64,000 nt of DNA from Myxococcales bacterium (GTDB taxonomy: Bacteria; Myxococcota; UBA796; SXON01): positions 13,367 through 77,366 of the forward strand of contig SHYX01000022.1 of assembly GCA_009692585.1 (NCBI GenBank), given 5' to 3'. Under the pieces are notes generated by a model. The model saw only the letters and a list, made by a program, of their open reading frames with translations. It was not told the DNA's origin and searched no databases. A program made the position numbers and the translations under genes. This document shows positions 24,740 through 33,092 of the stretch, one piece after another (position 1 is the first letter of the stretch; every line of letters begins with the position of its first letter).

Positions 24740-26479
24740 ATGCTCGTCCTGCTCACCTCTTCGTTCGCCGGCGTCCTCATCAACGAGGTGGTCTACAACC
24801 CGTCGGGTGCCGACGGTGGGCTCGAGTGGATCGAGCTGTGCAACAACGGCGCCACGGCGGTGGCGCTCGACGGGTACACCATCCGATCGGGCGGAACCAG
24901 CTTTGCAACCAGCTTCACGCTCAGCGCGGCGGGCTCGATCGCGCCGGGCGAATACGTCGTCGTCGGCTTCGGCTCGACCACGTGGCCAGGAGCCTTCAAC
25001 GACAACCTCGAGAACGGCGGCAGCGTCGCCGACGGGGTTCAGCTGGTCGACGGGTCCGGAACGGTGCTCGACACGCTCCTGTACGATGGGTCGGCGGGCG
25101 GACTGCTCGACGACCTCGGTCGCGCCGAGCCCGCCGCGGCCGGGGTGGGGGAAGGCCAGAGCCTCGGCCGCTTCGACGGCACCACCGATTGTGTCGATAC
25201 CGACGACTCCGCGGCGGACTTCGTGGAGTACGCCACGCCGACCCCGGCGGCCGCCAACGGCGACCCCAACCCCGGCACCGGCGGCAACGCCGATTGCACG
25301 GCGGCGGCCGACGTCCGGCTCAACGAACTGTTGTCCAACCCATCGGGAACTGACACCGGCTTGGAATGGGTCGAACTCCACAACCGTGGCACCGCCGCCG
25401 TCGACGTCAGCGGGTGGGTGGTTCGCGGGGCCACCAAGTCCACGGGCGGCTCGTCGGCGGTCCTACCCGGTGACACCGTGATTGCCGCCGGCGGCTTCCT
25501 GGTGGTCGGCGCCGGAGGCCTCGGCTCCATCACCCTGGGCAACGGCACCGGCGGCGACGGCGCGTACCTTCTGTGCGACGATGTGGTCCTCGACAGCGTG
25601 GTCTACGGCGACGACAACGCCGACGCGCTGCTCGACGACTGGGGCATTCCGGCCACCTCGCTGGCGGAGATTCCCGGCGAGTCGGTTTCACTGTCGCGTC
25701 GGACCGACGGCGAGGACACCGACCAGAGCGCCGACGACTGGACGTCCTCTTCGGTGAACACCCCGGGGGCGGCGAACCAGACCCCCCAGTGCGTGTCGGA
25801 AGGCGCCGAGGGGCTTCGTCTCAACGAGGTCTTGTACGACCCCACCGAGGACGACGACACGTACGAATTCGTGGAGCTCTACAACGCCGGCGATGTGACC
25901 ATCCAACTCGAGGGCTACGTGCTCGACGCCGCCAAGAGTGATTGGTCCGACAACGCCATTCTTCCGGCGGGTGCCGTGCTCGAGCCCGGTGAGTTCTACG
26001 TCATTGGTGGCGGCGACGTCGAGAACCAGGACTATTCAGCCGCAGGGCTTGATCTTGGCAACGGAACCGACGGCGACGGCGTGCGTGTCAGTTCTTGCGA
26101 TGGGGTGCTCCTCGACACCGTGCTCTACGGTGGTGCGGAGGGCGATGAACTGGTCGGGGACGGGGGTGCGACCGACGTGGTGGACAAGGTTTCGGCGGGC
26201 TCCTCCATCGGGCGATTCCCGGACGGGCAGGACAGCGACGCGCACACCGATTGGGTCGCCTACTCCTCGCCGTCCCCCGGCGAGGCCAACGCCGACCCGG
26301 CCGCCATCGACACCGGGGACGACACCGGGAACGGTACCGGCGACGGGCCGATCGAGCCCGGCTGCGGGCCGAACCCCGACAGCCCGGATGGCGCGGCCTG
26401 TGCCACCGCCCGGCTCCCGCTGCACGGCCTCGAAGGGGTTGTCGCTTTGCTGGTCCTCGCGCGGCGACGCCGGCTATAG
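24740..26479 (+). CDS. Secreted lamin-tail-domain protein with a C-terminal membrane/Arg sorting tail
   Basis: 579 residues. A short hydrophobic N-terminus (LVLLTSSFAG) serves as signal peptide and runs straight into the first of three lamin-tail domains (about 10-150, 190-335, 355-500), each opening with (L/V)xINE(V/L)xYNPSG or RLNEVLYDP and containing EWIELxN(N/R)G. After a Gly/Asp/Thr linker the chain ends in a Cys-containing segment, a hydrophobic stretch and RRRRL, the layout of MYXO-CTERM-like sorting signals. Probably a cell-surface protein, perhaps binding DNA or other polymers as lamin-tail domains often accompany nucleases. The next gene starts six bases after its stop. Confidence 0.75.
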   Translation: MLVLLTSSFAGVLINEVVYNPSGADGGLEWIELCNNGATAVALDGYTIRSGGTSFATSFTLSAAGSIAPGEYVVVGFGSTTWPGAFNDNLENGGSVADGVQLVDGSGTVLDTLLYDGSAGGLLDDLGRAEPAAAGVGEGQSLGRFDGTTDCVDTDDSAADFVEYATPTPAAANGDPNPGTGGNADCTAAADVRLNELLSNPSGTDTGLEWVELHNRGTAAVDVSGWVVRGATKSTGGSSAVLPGDTVIAAGGFLVVGAGGLGSITLGNGTGGDGAYLLCDDVVLDSVVYGDDNADALLDDWGIPATSLAEIPGESVSLSRRTDGEDTDQSADDWTSSSVNTPGAANQTPQCVSEGAEGLRLNEVLYDPTEDDDTYEFVELYNAGDVTIQLEGYVLDAAKSDWSDNAILPAGAVLEPGEFYVIGGGDVENQDYSAAGLDLGNGTDGDGVRVSSCDGVLLDTVLYGGAEGDELVGDGGATDVVDKVSAGSSIGRFPDGQDSDAHTDWVAYSSPSPGEANADPAAIDTGDDTGNGTGDGPIEPGCGPNPDSPDGAACATARLPLHGLEGVVALLVLARRRRL

Positions 26480-26480
26480 T
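26475..26480 (+). promoter_or_regulatory. -10 element of a probable leaderless promoter
   Basis: TATAGT, the best -10 match in the window, lies five bases before ATG 26486 and overlaps the stop of the preceding gene. It gives the lipoprotein pair its own promoter. Confidence 0.6.
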
Positions 26481-26485
26481 GGCCC

Positions 26486-27439
26486 ATGCGCTACCTGTTG
26501 CTTCTGTTGTGTGTTGCGGGGTGTTTCACGTCCGAGCCGCCGGACGACACCTCGGAAGACGACGATACCGCCGACCCGGAAGGCGATCCGGCCACCATCC
26601 CCCTGGCCGGCGCCTGCACGCTCGACCGGCGCTGGGGCGGCTTCAAGGTCGAGGCGAACGTCGACTACTCCGCTGTCGACGGGGCCATCACCAACGGGGT
26701 CGTGCCGGTGCGCGTGCTGAGCGAGGCGCTGGTCGAGGGGGACTGCAAGCTCCTCAAGCGCGGGAACCCCTTCTGCGATCCGACCTGCGGGCCCACCGAG
26801 ACCTGCGACTTCGACGGCGAGTGCATCCCCAACCCCGAGAATCAGGACCTGGGCACGGTCACCATCACCGGGCTCACCGACCCGGTGGTGATGGAGCCCC
26901 TGATCCCCACGAACCAGTACTCGTTCACCGATGTTGACAACCCTGCGTTCGACGCGGGGAAGCTGGTCCGACTCCAGACGGCTGGTGGCGCCTACGCGCC
27001 GCTGACGATGCACGGTGTGGGGGTGATCCCGCTGGTGCCTGGCAGCACCACCTGGCTGGTGACCGCTGGTTCCCCGGTGCCGTTGACGTGGGACGTGCCC
27101 CCGAGCGCCGTTCGCAGCGACGTGTTCGTCAGCGTGAACGTCGATCAGCATGGCCTGACCCCGCTGACGTTGTGGTGCAGCTTCGCCGACGACGGCGCCG
27201 CCGAGATTCCCGCCAGCGTGATGGACGCGCTCCTCAACGGGGGCGTCACCGGCTACCCCAGTGGCAAGATCCAGCGGCGCACGGTCGACCATGTGATGCT
27301 CGGCGACGGGTGCGCCGACTTTATGGTGGACTACTCGCTGACCGCGAAAGTCAGCGTCAGCGGCCACACTCCATGCAGTACTCCCGCGGACTGTCCCGAC
27401 GGCCAGGAGTGCGATCTCGCCCTTCAGACCTGCGAGTGA
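26486..27439 (+). CDS. Surface lipoprotein of unknown function
   Basis: 317 residues. Lipobox VAGC (Cys13), followed by an Asp/Glu/Thr/Pro linker. There is a small Cys cluster at about 88-115 (CDPTCGPTETCDFDGEC) and another at the very end (CSTPADCPDGQECDLALQTC), both of the kind repeated in myxobacterial secreted proteins. The middle is beta-rich and matches no family I recognise. It is followed after four bases by the propeller lipoprotein gene, so the two are an operon. Confidence 0.6.
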   Translation: MRYLLLLLCVAGCFTSEPPDDTSEDDDTADPEGDPATIPLAGACTLDRRWGGFKVEANVDYSAVDGAITNGVVPVRVLSEALVEGDCKLLKRGNPFCDPTCGPTETCDFDGECIPNPENQDLGTVTITGLTDPVVMEPLIPTNQYSFTDVDNPAFDAGKLVRLQTAGGAYAPLTMHGVGVIPLVPGSTTWLVTAGSPVPLTWDVPPSAVRSDVFVSVNVDQHGLTPLTLWCSFADDGAAEIPASVMDALLNGGVTGYPSGKIQRRTVDHVMLGDGCADFMVDYSLTAKVSVSGHTPCSTPADCPDGQECDLALQTCE

Positions 27440-27443
27440 CCCG

Positions 27444-28937
27444 ATGGGCTGCCTGCTGACCCTGCTCCTCAGCTGTGATCCTGCGGTCCCCGACATCGAC
27501 GACGGTACCGACCGGGACAGCGGCACCGACAGCGCGGACACCGGCGACACCGGCGATACCGGGCTGAGCGAGGCCTGCCTGAACCTGCCGCCCCTGCCGC
27601 TGGTTCGCCCCGATAGCCTTCGAGGTTTCACCCCTGCGGAGGACTTCGCCTTCGATGGCGAGGGGCAGCACGTCAGCATCGACGAGAATGGAAACCTGGT
27701 GGGGATCACCTACGAAGGCGTCACCAAGCTGATCTCCGCCGGGTTTGGCGAGGGGGCGGGCACCCACATGCTGGTGGATGGGCAGATCGTCATCGCCGAC
27801 GTGACCAACAACACCCTGGTGAAGGTCGATCCGGGCACCGGCGGCAGCGTGGTCCTGACCGCGGGCTTGTCGTACCCCAACGGCCTGGACGTTGGGACGG
27901 ACGCTTTTGTGTACGTCGCCGAATCGGGCCTCGGCACGCTGCGAAAGGTAGACGCAGAAACCGGGGAGTCGTCGTTGATCGCGGCGGGGATGTACGGAGC
28001 CAACGGGGTCAGCTTCGGTCCCGGCTTTGACGAGTTGTACGTGGCCTCCTTCGGTGGCGGCGTGGTCTGGCGAACTGATGTTGGTGGCGATGGGATCTGG
28101 ACCCGCCCACGCGTGTGGGCCCTCGTCCCTGGGGCGGCCGCGCCGACGACGCCGACGTGCGAGGTCGAGCCCCTGGGAACGATGTGCACCCTCGGCGGGG
28201 GGTACGGCATCGGGGAGTGTGTCGAATCCGAGCTCGGGTACAGCCTGTGCGAGACCGTCCCCGACACCGAGGCCTGTGACGGCGCCGAGGTCGGAGACCC
28301 GTGCGAGACCACGGCGTTCGGCGAGCCGGTCACCTCCATCTGCGTGCGCAGCTCGCCGGAGGCGCCGGTATTCTGCCCCGCCGCGCCCGCCAGTTATGTC
28401 GAGGACTGCCCCGGAAACGCCGGAGAGGCCTGCGACGTCGACGGCGTGGCGGGAACGTGCACCATGAACTACGAGGGCACCCCCATCTGTGACCTGGGTG
28501 GGTATTGGGAGCGGGCGCAGTCGACCTGTGCCGACGCCCTGGACGGGGACGACTGCCTGGTGGACGACTACGTCTACGGTTGGCAGGGCACCTGCGCCGA
28601 CGGCGCCTCGTGGGGGTTGCCGGGTCTGGTGTGTATGCCGGGCACCAGCACTGGCGGTGAGGATGGGATGTTGGACGGCCTCAACGTCGATGAGTGCGGG
28701 AACGTCTACGCCACGTCCTATGTCGCGGGAAAGGTCTGGCGGTGGGCCGGTGAGCGAGGGGAGCCCGAGCTCGTCACTGACGTCCGCGCGTCGTGGATCC
28801 CCAACCTGCACTGGGGAAATGGCGTCGGCGGTTGGCGCGACGACGTGCTGTACATGGCCAACCGGGACAACGGCTCGGTCTACACCTTGGAGGTCGGCAT
28901 CAAAGGCCATGGAGAGGCGTTCGTCTCGGGGCCGTGA
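27444..28937 (+). CDS. SMP-30/NHL-like beta-propeller lipoprotein with an inserted four-fold Cys repeat
   Basis: 497 residues. Lipobox LLSC (Cys11), then an acidic linker with a DTGDTGDTG run. Residues 65-215 read as propeller blades (HVSIDENGNLVGIT, LDVGTDAFVYVAES, VSFGPGFDELYVAS) and residues 410-495 resume the same pattern (LNVDECGNVYATSY, DDVLYMANRDNGSVYTLEV). Between them are four repeats of 32-45 residues, each with four cysteines: 239/248/259/269, 278/287/300/311, 322/330/339/349 and 362/371/384/397. SMP-30-like propellers include lactonases, but a catalytic assignment is not possible. Confidence 0.65.
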   Translation: MGCLLTLLLSCDPAVPDIDDGTDRDSGTDSADTGDTGDTGLSEACLNLPPLPLVRPDSLRGFTPAEDFAFDGEGQHVSIDENGNLVGITYEGVTKLISAGFGEGAGTHMLVDGQIVIADVTNNTLVKVDPGTGGSVVLTAGLSYPNGLDVGTDAFVYVAESGLGTLRKVDAETGESSLIAAGMYGANGVSFGPGFDELYVASFGGGVVWRTDVGGDGIWTRPRVWALVPGAAAPTTPTCEVEPLGTMCTLGGGYGIGECVESELGYSLCETVPDTEACDGAEVGDPCETTAFGEPVTSICVRSSPEAPVFCPAAPASYVEDCPGNAGEACDVDGVAGTCTMNYEGTPICDLGGYWERAQSTCADALDGDDCLVDDYVYGWQGTCADGASWGLPGLVCMPGTSTGGEDGMLDGLNVDECGNVYATSYVAGKVWRWAGERGEPELVTDVRASWIPNLHWGNGVGGWRDDVLYMANRDNGSVYTLEVGIKGHGEAFVSGP

Positions 28938-28944
28938 GGCCCCA
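28929..28944 (+). terminator. Possible terminator hairpin at the end of the lipoprotein operon
   Basis: GGGGCC-GTGA-GGCCCC, a six-pair GC stem with the stop codon in its loop. There is no T-run, so at most a weak or factor-dependent terminator. The rest of 28945-29084 holds no gene. Confidence 0.3.
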
Positions 28945-29084
28945 GATGGCTTAGGCCGCATCCATGGACCTCGCCGCTCCCGACTTCATGCGCCGGGTGA
29001 GCCAACACCTGTGTGTCGGTAAGCCGTGGGCGCGCACGGGTGCGTTGCCCTTCTGCTTCAGCCTGACGCGCGTGGGCTAGCCCC

Positions 29085-30203
29085 GTGCTCCTCCTCGTCG
29101 CCGGGATTGCCCTGTTCTGGCTCAGCGTGGCGGTCAGGGTCGCCCGTTCGCGGCGTGATCCACGATGGCGGCTCGAACCATCTTCCATGCGTCATGATTC
29201 ACTTCCTGGGCTTGATGTCGTCGTTCCCGCCCGGGATGAAGCGCGAAACATCGACGCATGTATCAGCACACTCTCCGCGTCTGATCACCCGTCGCTCCAT
29301 GTGTTGGTCTTCGACGATGGCTCGACCGATGGGACGCCGGCGCTGGCGCGGGCCGCCGGGGCCACGGTGATCGAGGGAGGGGGGGGCGCGCTGCCCTCGG
29401 GGTGGAAGGGCAAGCCGTGGGCCCTCGAGCGCGCGCGCGCCCACCTCGGCGGGTGCGACTGGCTCTGCTTCCTCGACGCGGACGTGCGGGTCCACCCGGC
29501 CGCGCTCGCCCGCATCCACAGCTATGCCATCGCCAACGACGTCGACCTCGTCTCGGGCTTCGGCCGACTGGAGATGGGGAGCTTCTGGGAACACGTGGTC
29601 CAGCCGTCGGTGGGCGGCCTGATCCTCGCCGGAAACGACCTCGCGGCGCTCAACGAGGACGGAAACCGCGACAAGGCCATCGCCAACGGGCAGTTGATCC
29701 TGGTGCGGCGCGCCGCCTACGACGCCATCGGGGGGCACGCTGCGGTGTTCGACGACATCCTCGACGACATCGGTCTGGCCAAGGCCTTCAAGAAAGGCGG
29801 CTTCCGCGTTCGCGCGCTGCACCTGCGCGAGTTGTTCTCGTGCCGCATGTACACCGGCTTCGGCGAGCTGTGGCATGGTTGGACCAAGAACCTTTTCCCC
29901 GGCATGGAATTCAAGCTCGGCGTGGTGGCGCTCGTCGTCGGGCTGGTGCTGCTGGAGTTCCTGGCTCCGTACGCCATCGCGGGGTGGGCGCTGGTCCAGG
30001 GCGACGCCGCGCTCATCGTCGCGAGCGTTGGGCTGCTGGTGCTCATCCACGGCGTTCGGGCCTGGATGGACCGCATCTTCGGCCAACCGCTCGCCTACGG
30101 GCTCTTGCAGCCGCTGGGGGCCGCGATCCTCGTGGGCCTGTTGGTAGACTCGGTGCGGCGTACGTGGATGGGGTCACGCCGGTGGAAGGGGCGGGTCTAC
30201 TGA
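29085..30203 (+). CDS. Membrane-anchored family 2 glycosyltransferase
   Basis: 372 residues. An N-terminal membrane helix is followed by a GT-A domain: LDVVVPARDEARNI near 43, VFDDGSTDGT near 75, and the metal-binding DAD at 131-133 (FLDADVRV), with an acidic DDILDD loop near 223. Three to four helices close the chain, which ends in WKGRVY. This layout matches CrtQ/HpnB-like glycosyltransferases of carotenoid and hopanoid pathways, so a lipid acceptor is likely, but neither pathway is present here. The stop is 15 bp from the end of the convergent hydrolase-like lipoprotein gene. Confidence 0.75.
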   Translation: MLLLVAGIALFWLSVAVRVARSRRDPRWRLEPSSMRHDSLPGLDVVVPARDEARNIDACISTLSASDHPSLHVLVFDDGSTDGTPALARAAGATVIEGGGGALPSGWKGKPWALERARAHLGGCDWLCFLDADVRVHPAALARIHSYAIANDVDLVSGFGRLEMGSFWEHVVQPSVGGLILAGNDLAALNEDGNRDKAIANGQLILVRRAAYDAIGGHAAVFDDILDDIGLAKAFKKGGFRVRALHLRELFSCRMYTGFGELWHGWTKNLFPGMEFKLGVVALVVGLVLLEFLAPYAIAGWALVQGDAALIVASVGLLVLIHGVRAWMDRIFGQPLAYGLLQPLGAAILVGLLVDSVRRTWMGSRRWKGRVY

Positions 30204-30218
30204 GGTCGTCCGGAGCGC

Positions 30219-31409
30219 TCAGCGCCCGAGCAGCAGGCTCACCGCCGCATCGGCGGCGTCCTCGTCGCGATTGATGATGGTGTGGTCGGCGGTCCCGTAG
30301 TCGGTGACGGTCATGAAGGTGGCGTGCGCAGGTTGCAGTGCCAGCAGGTCGTCAAGCGAGGCAGTCGGAACCAACGGATCGGCCGAGGAGTACCAGATCC
30401 CCAGGGGGTAGGTCAGCCCACTATTGGAGATGGCGTGCCACAGGCTGTAGAAGTTGAGCTTGTTGTCGATGTCGTCGCGCCAGCCAGCACCGAGGACGAC
30501 GAGGTCCCCTTCGATCTGCCCGTCGGCATCGTCGTCCACATGGTCGGGATAGATCCGGGCGAGACCGTCGTTGATGTCCGAAAACGTGGTGTCGTCCTGC
30601 ACGAGGCGGGAGAGGAGGTCCATCGTGCTGTCAAGCACCATGCCCTTGATGGGCGCCGCATTCTGGTTGGGCACGTCGTTGAGGAGATCCCGGATGCGGA
30701 GTTCGCTGGCGGCACGCCCACCCTCGCCCAGGCCGACGATGTAGACGCCGGTGGCGTCGAGGGGGATGGGGAGGTCGTCAAGCCCCAGCTCGGTGCGTTT
30801 CTGTGTCGCGACGTCCGGAATCGGATTGGCGATCGCGGTCATGACCCACGCCAGGTAACGTCCGTCCCGGTGAACGCCGCCGTCCAGCTCCCAGTTGTTG
30901 TTCTTGGGGCCGGTCTCGTTGTGCCAGAGGTCCCCCCAACAGTTGGCCGGGTACAGGGTGAACGCCCCCGCGTCCGCGAGCTTCGCCGGCAGGATGCCGT
31001 AGTTGTGCTCGGTCGGCTCCAACTCGGCCGGACCGAGCCCGTCGAGCAGGCCGAGGGTTTCGAAGACCTTGTTCGCGGCCCACTCGGAGGTGAAGCGATC
31101 GTCGCCGGAGTAGTGCACGGCCCCATCGGAGTCGAAGGCGGGCACCACGCCGTCGGCGCGCGCCTTGACGTAGTCGAAGGCCCCCGCGTGAAAGAAGATC
31201 ACGATCGGCGCCGGTTCGGTCAGCGTTTCAGCGTAGACCGCGTAGAACGTGGCCTGGGAGCCGTCCGGGCAGGACAGTCCCGCGTAGTGGAAGGGACGCA
31301 GGACCAGGTCGGTGCGGCGGGTGTAGTCGTTCTGGAAGTGGATGGACTCCACGGAGACGGGGTCCGCCATCGGGGTGAAACAACCGGCGGCGAGCAACAG
31401 AACGGTCAA
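30219..31409 (-). CDS. Alpha/beta-hydrolase-fold lipoprotein with an altered nucleophile motif
   Basis: 396 residues starting at TTG 31409 with GGAGG five bases upstream. Lipobox AAGC (Cys10). The fold is recognisable from PIVIFFHAGAF (oxyanion strand), VYIVGLGEGGRAA (nucleophile elbow near 225-233) and WYSSADPLVP plus ADHTIINRDED, which would carry the Asp and His. At the elbow the expected Ser of GxSxG is Glu229. So it may be non-catalytic, or use a different mechanism. Its 5' end is divergent from the dehydratase gene at 31442, 32 bp away. Confidence 0.65.
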   Translation of the reverse strand: MTVLLLAAGCFTPMADPVSVESIHFQNDYTRRTDLVLRPFHYAGLSCPDGSQATFYAVYAETLTEPAPIVIFFHAGAFDYVKARADGVVPAFDSDGAVHYSGDDRFTSEWAANKVFETLGLLDGLGPAELEPTEHNYGILPAKLADAGAFTLYPANCWGDLWHNETGPKNNNWELDGGVHRDGRYLAWVMTAIANPIPDVATQKRTELGLDDLPIPLDATGVYIVGLGEGGRAASELRIRDLLNDVPNQNAAPIKGMVLDSTMDLLSRLVQDDTTFSDINDGLARIYPDHVDDDADGQIEGDLVVLGAGWRDDIDNKLNFYSLWHAISNSGLTYPLGIWYSSADPLVPTASLDDLLALQPAHATFMTVTDYGTADHTIINRDEDAADAAVSLLLGR

Positions 31410-31441
31410 GGAGCCTCCGCCGGGACAGTAGGGCGCCCCGC

Positions 31442-31942
31442 ATGATAGCCCGGCGGTCGATGCGCTGGCGACTGGTAGACCGGATCGACGAGCTGGAACG
31501 GGACCGTTTCGCGGCCGGCCGCGTGTCCTTTTCGCCGGACCTCGAGCTGTTCCAGGACCACTTCCCGGGCTTTGCCGTGGTGCCAGGGGTGATCCTGATG
31601 GAGTCGCTGGCGCAGCTTGCCGGGAAGCTCGTGGGCTACAGCGTCCGCCTGGCCCGCGGGGACTGGCCGTTCCCCATCCTGTCGATGATGCAGGCGGTGA
31701 AGTTCCGTCGGTTCGTCCGCCCCGGTGAGGTGGTCCGCCTCGAAGCCCGGGTGCTCAGCTTGCGCGACGAAAGCGCGGTGATGGACGTGCGCGCCTGGGT
31801 CGACGGGCGCATCGTGGCGCAGGCCGAGCAGACCTTCGTGTTCAACGCGGTGAAGCTTGACTCGGACGCGGAAGCCGAACGACTCGAACGCATCGAGCGC
31901 AGCGAGCTGGCGCGTTTGTGGCCTGCGTACCCGCATGACTGA
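31442..31942 (+). CDS. FabZ/FabA-like 3-hydroxyacyl-ACP dehydratase (hotdog)
   Basis: 166 residues. QDHFPGFAVVPGVILMESLAQLAG (residues about 38-61) aligns with the FabZ active-site region; the His of DHFPG and the Glu of ILMESLAQ are the catalytic pair. It would dehydrate 3-hydroxyacyl-ACP to the trans-2-enoyl product. The last eight bases overlap the start of the ketosynthase, making the first step of a tight run: dehydratase, ketosynthase, ketosynthase-like protein, kinase, ketosynthase. The TAGGGC seven bases before the ATG may be its -10 box. Confidence 0.8.
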   Translation: MIARRSMRWRLVDRIDELERDRFAAGRVSFSPDLELFQDHFPGFAVVPGVILMESLAQLAGKLVGYSVRLARGDWPFPILSMMQAVKFRRFVRPGEVVRLEARVLSLRDESAVMDVRAWVDGRIVAQAEQTFVFNAVKLDSDAEAERLERIERSELARLWPAYPHD

Positions 31943-33092
31943 GCGGGTGGTGGTGACCGGGGTGGGCATGGTCAGTCCGCTTGGCGTCGGCGTGGAGGCC
32001 ACCTGGCAGGCGGTCCTGCGTGGCGACAACGGCATCGGGCCCATCCGACGCTTCGATGCGACCGGGTTTCCGGTCACGTTCGCCGCCGAGGCTCCCGTGG
32101 CGGGGCAGGGCGCCGCGCTGAAGGCGGCGCTGACCGACCTGGCGCTGCGGGAAGCGCTCCGGCAGAGCGGCGTGCCCCCGGGTCCACGCCTGGGCGTGTG
32201 CGTCGGCAGTGAGGCCTGCCGCCCTCCCTGGCCCTGGTTGTGGAACCAGCGTGCGCCCGCGCCGGCCGACATCGAGGCGCTCGCTCCCGACGCGCCGACC
32301 CGCTTCGTTGCGGAGGTGGCGGGCGCCGGCGGCCCACGCAGCACGGTGTCCACCGCGTGCACATCGAGCTCCCAGGCGCTGGGCGAGGCCCTGCGTCGCG
32401 TCCGGCGCGGCGAGGTCGACGCCATGATCTGCGGCGGGGTCGACGCGCTCTCCGACCCGCTGATGGTGGTGGGGTTCTCCAAACTCGGTGCGCTGTCCAC
32501 TCGGAACGACGCGCCCGACCGCGCGAGCCGCCCCTTCGACCTGCATCGTGATGGATTTGTGCTCGGCGAGGGCGCAGGCATTCTGGTCATCGAGCGCGAA
32601 TCGGTGGCGAGGTCCCGGGGCGCGCCGGTGCTCGCGGTGCTGGAAGGATACGGCTGCACCTGCAATGCGTGGCGAATCACCGACTCCCCGCCGGATGGGC
32701 GCGGCGCGCGCGAGGCCATGCGGACGGCCATCCTCGATGCGGGGCTTACGATGGGGGACGTCGGCTACGTCAACGCGCACGGCACGTCCACGCAGCAGAA
32801 CGACGCGTCGGAGAGCGCGGCGATCGAGGCGTTGCTCGGCCCGGTGCCGACGTCTTCCACCAAGGGGAGCATGGGGCACCTGGTGGCGGCTTGCGGCGCG
32901 GTCGAGGCCATCCTCTGCGTGCTGGCGCTGCGTGACCAGGTCATGCCCGGCGGTCGCAACCTGGACGAGCCGGATCCGGCGTGTCGGGTCAACCTCGTCC
33001 GCCACAGCCGCGAGGCCCGGTTGGACCATGTCCTGACCAACGCCTTCGGGTTCGGGGGCAGCAACGGCTCGCTCGTCTTCGGGCGCCCATGA
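31935..33092 (+). CDS. Beta-ketoacyl-ACP synthase, KAS II (FabF) type
   Basis: 385 residues from ATG 31935. The catalytic triad is intact: Cys142 in STACTSSSQ, His282 in NAHGTST and His315 in GSMGHLVAACG; VVVTGVGMVSPLG opens the chain and TNAFGFGGSNGSLVF closes it. It catalyses decarboxylative condensation of malonyl-ACP with an acyl primer. It overlaps the dehydratase upstream and the ketosynthase-like gene downstream (ATGA). Being clustered and having a paralogue of exactly the same length and triad numbering at 36161, it is probably not the housekeeping FabF. Confidence 0.85.
   Translation: MTERVVVTGVGMVSPLGVGVEATWQAVLRGDNGIGPIRRFDATGFPVTFAAEAPVAGQGAALKAALTDLALREALRQSGVPPGPRLGVCVGSEACRPPWPWLWNQRAPAPADIEALAPDAPTRFVAEVAGAGGPRSTVSTACTSSSQALGEALRRVRRGEVDAMICGGVDALSDPLMVVGFSKLGALSTRNDAPDRASRPFDLHRDGFVLGEGAGILVIERESVARSRGAPVLAVLEGYGCTCNAWRITDSPPDGRGAREAMRTAILDAGLTMGDVGYVNAHGTSTQQNDASESAAIEALLGPVPTSSTKGSMGHLVAACGAVEAILCVLALRDQVMPGGRNLDEPDPACRVNLVRHSREARLDHVLTNAFGFGGSNGSLVFGRP

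Noticed and set aside
28964..29083. Possible small gene before the GT2 glycosyltransferase
   Set aside because: The ATG at 28965 reaches a stop after 11 codons when read carefully; no convincing frame remains.
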